From: CAYGKP01 sp964350605
GTDB taxonomy: Bacteria > Bacteroidota > Bacteroidia > Cytophagales > JAAEPT01
Direction of reading: 5' to 3'
Assembly (NCBI GenBank): GCA_964350605.1
Contig: CAYGKP010000108.1
Location: 1-8,228 of the forward strand
DNA length: 8,228 nucleotides
The notes beneath the pieces are model-generated. The model was given only the letters and a program-made list of their open reading frames with translations, made no database searches and was not told the DNA's origin. The position numbers and the translations under genes were made by a program. Within the stretch, counting starts at the first letter, position 1. Each line of letters opens with the position of its first letter. Shown piece by piece: positions 6,436-8,228 of this stretch.

Positions 6436-7761
6436 GTGATTCCTGGCAGCCTATACCTGACCCCGCGCTTCTATGGCGTGATGCTGGGCTTGATTGCGCT
6501 TTTTGCGCTCGGCTTTGCAGTGCCCGAGGCGTACGACTTCGCGCAGATCGGCCTGATCGCCTTCGCCATTGTGATGTTGATGGACGTGCTGTTTTTGTAT
6601 CGGACCCGGCCACTTTTCGCCGTCCGCAAGTGCCAGGAGAAGCTCTCCCTCGGCGATGCCAATGAAGTGTTAATCCAGCTAGAAAATCTTTCGAACGTGC
6701 CACTTCGCATCGAGGTGATCGACGAGGCACCACTTCAGTTCCAACTCCGCGACTTCAAGATGCGCACCCAAGTGGCCGCCGGGGGCAGCCAAGTCTTGCG
6801 CTACCAATTGCGCCCCGTCGAGCGAGGGGCCTATGAATTTGGCGCGATCAATACCTTCTCGGCCACGGTCCTTGGCCTGTTGCAACGCCGCCAAAAATTC
6901 ACCGAGCCGCATCAAGTGGCGGTCTACCCTTCCTACATCCAACTGCGCCGTTACCAACTGCTGGCCATCTCCGACCGCTTGCAGGAAATTGGGATCAAGC
7001 GTCTGCGCCGCCGTGGCCAATCGACCGAGTTCGACCAGATCCGCGAGTACGTGGTCGGTGACGACATCCGCACCCTGAACTGGAAAGCCTCGGCCCGTCG
7101 TAACCAATTGATGGTGAACCAGTACGTCGACGAGCGCAGTCAACAGGTCTACAACCTGATCGACAAAGGCCGGTCCATGAAGATGCCCTTCGACGGTCTT
7201 CGTCTGATCGACTATGCGGTCAATGCCTCGCTGGTCCTCTCGCACGTGGCGATCTCGAAGTCCGACAAAGCAGGCTTAATCACCTTCGCCGACCGGATTT
7301 CCGGGCTGGTCCCCGCCCAACGCCAAGCGCACCAGATGCACCGCCTCCAAGAGGCACTTTATGCGCAGACCACCGATTTCTCGGAGGCCAACTACGAACG
7401 CCTTTACCGTAACCTCTCCTGGCACGTGCGCGAACGTAGCCTCCTACTTCTCTATACCAACTTCGAGACGCTTCAGTCGCTCCAACGCCAGTTGCCCTAC
7501 CTGCGCCGGATTGCCAAGTCGCACCTGTTGGTCGTCGTCTTTTTCGAGAACACCGAGCTGCGAACTCTAACGGATGCGCCCGCCACCAACACCAAAGAGC
7601 TCTACATCCAAACCATTGCCCAGCGGATGGCCGCCGAGAAGCGCCAAATCGTCCGCGAGCTTCAGGCCAACGGCATCCACGCTGTCCTCACCGCCCCCGA
7701 ACACCTGACGGTCAGCACCATCAACAAATACCTCGAGATCAAGGCTCGGGGGTTGATCTAG
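6436..7761 (+). CDS. DUF58 protein with von Willebrand A-like domain, membrane-anchored
   Basis: A 441-residue protein of the DUF58 family, the usual partner of MoxR ATPases. Two hydrophobic segments at about 15-31 and 37-55 anchor the N-terminus. A beta-rich domain follows (about 60-165, with LRPVERGAYEFG at 125-136). The DUF58 signature is FDQIREYVVGDDIRTLNWKA (199-218). The von Willebrand A-like fold begins around 237, with DKGRS at 243-247 at the place of the metal-binding DxSxS motif; the middle serine is replaced by glycine. The GTG start at 6436 is preferred because it yields the family-like SLYLTPRFYG before the first membrane segment; the next in-frame ATG (6481) would remove it. The last gene of the operon, its 3' end overlaps a convergent gene by 23 bp. 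Confidence 0.92.
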   Translation: MIPGSLYLTPRFYGVMLGLIALFALGFAVPEAYDFAQIGLIAFAIVMLMDVLFLYRTRPLFAVRKCQEKLSLGDANEVLIQLENLSNVPLRIEVIDEAPLQFQLRDFKMRTQVAAGGSQVLRYQLRPVERGAYEFGAINTFSATVLGLLQRRQKFTEPHQVAVYPSYIQLRRYQLLAISDRLQEIGIKRLRRRGQSTEFDQIREYVVGDDIRTLNWKASARRNQLMVNQYVDERSQQVYNLIDKGRSMKMPFDGLRLIDYAVNASLVLSHVAISKSDKAGLITFADRISGLVPAQRQAHQMHRLQEALYAQTTDFSEANYERLYRNLSWHVRERSLLLLYTNFETLQSLQRQLPYLRRIAKSHLLVVVFFENTELRTLTDAPATNTKELYIQTIAQRMAAEKRQIVRELQANGIHAVLTAPEHLTVSTINKYLEIKARGLI

Positions 7762-8227
7762 ACTTGGGGTTACGCAGGTGCGCAGGCACTGAATCGTCGT
7801 AGTCCGAGTCGGGCGTCGAGTCGCCAAGGCCGAAAGTGTCGAGCTGCGGCGAGAGCCGCTCGTTGGCGCGGTCCGAAAGGCGTTCGTAACCCGCCAAGAG
7901 AAGCAGGTGTTGCCAGGCCAGGAAGAACAATGCGAGGGGGATCAAGAGGTAGGAGCCTTGGCAGAGAACTTCCAAGCCTTCGAAAAGAAGGAGCGCAGCC
8001 AACAGACCCAGTGCGAGCAACGGCCGAGTGGTCACCAGACGAAGGCTTTCTTTCAAGGCACCAGCGAGTGAACGCTGGCCGACGGCGATGGCCGTACCCG
8101 CAAAGAGGAACAGCAGCGTCAGGCAGATGTGCAAAAATGAAAGCAGGCCCATGCCGATGGCGAGGGTCGGCTTGGCTTCGATGAAATGGGAGACCAGAGA
8201 GGGTTTGGTCAGTAAAAGTGTCCAACT
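7739..8227 (-). CDS. Unrecognised membrane protein, C-terminal part, cut by window edge
   Basis: An open frame of 162 codons runs to the window edge without a stop, so the gene starts outside; an internal ATG at 8152 is not necessarily the start. The visible part has two or three hydrophobic stretches: GLLSFLHICLTLLFLFAGTA, then LLALGLLAALLLFEGLEVL and SYLLIPLALFFLAWQHLLLL. Between the first two is the motif LAGALKESLRLVTTRPLLAL, seen in several families of uncharacterised bacterial membrane proteins. A soluble, acidic, proline-containing tail of about 50 residues follows. I do not recognise a family. The gene is convergent with DUF58 and its stop codon (7739-7741) lies inside the DUF58 coding region, with no terminator hairpin visible between them. 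Hydrophobic composition and strand-consistent reading make it a real gene rather than a shadow. Confidence 0.7.
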   Translation of the reverse strand, partial: SWTLLLTKPSLVSHFIEAKPTLAIGMGLLSFLHICLTLLFLFAGTAIAVGQRSLAGALKESLRLVTTRPLLALGLLAALLLFEGLEVLCQGSYLLIPLALFFLAWQHLLLLAGYERLSDRANERLSPQLDTFGLGDSTPDSDYDDSVPAHLRNPKSRSTPEP

Positions 8228-8228
8228 G

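Noticed and set aside
7779..7792. Small hairpin GTGC-GCAG-GCAC as a terminator for the convergent genes.
   Set aside because: Only 4 bp, no T-tract on either strand, and it lies within coding sequence of the - strand gene.

Overview
The window looks like chromosomal DNA from a high-GC (about 60% by eye) member of the Bacteroidota. Three things point there: the homoserine dehydrogenase has the sequence style of that phylum, the promoter at 1052-1084 fits the Bacteroidota TTG / TAnnTTTG pattern, and most genes lack a Shine-Dalgarno sequence. No insertion sequence, CRISPR array or phage gene is visible.

Layout. (1) 2-988, + strand: the C-terminal three quarters of homoserine dehydrogenase, cut by the window edge. 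(2) 989-1310: a small independent RNA unit, made of a perfect inverted repeat, a Bacteroidota-type promoter, a 143-nt tRNA-like RNA (1111-1253) and a bidirectional intrinsic terminator (1275-1306). The tRNA-like RNA has an intact class II (leucine-like) core. It also has an aspartate-type GTC anticodon, a G discriminator and a 74-nt variable region. This is the most unusual item in the window. (3) 1287-2105, - strand: an RDD-family membrane protein whose stop codon sits inside the terminator hairpin. (4) 2170-7761, + strand: a tightly packed five-gene operon encoding a SpoIIM-family membrane protein, a DUF4129 protein, a DUF4350 protein, a MoxR-type AAA+ ATPase and a DUF58 protein. (5) 7739-8227, - strand: the C-terminal end of an unrecognised membrane protein that overlaps the DUF58 gene tail to tail.

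The RDD gene and the five-gene operon diverge from a 64-bp intergenic region and probably form one functional module. MoxR is a cytoplasmic AAA+ ATPase and DUF58 is its membrane-anchored partner with a von Willebrand A-like fold. The DUF4350 and DUF4129 proteins span the inner membrane, with a periplasmic part and a cytoplasmic C-terminal domain. SpoIIM and RDD are polytopic membrane proteins. The likely picture is an ATP-driven chaperone or remodelling complex acting on the cell envelope; its substrate cannot be read from the sequence. From memory, mycobacteria carry a similar set around moxR2, which suggests an old, poorly understood system.
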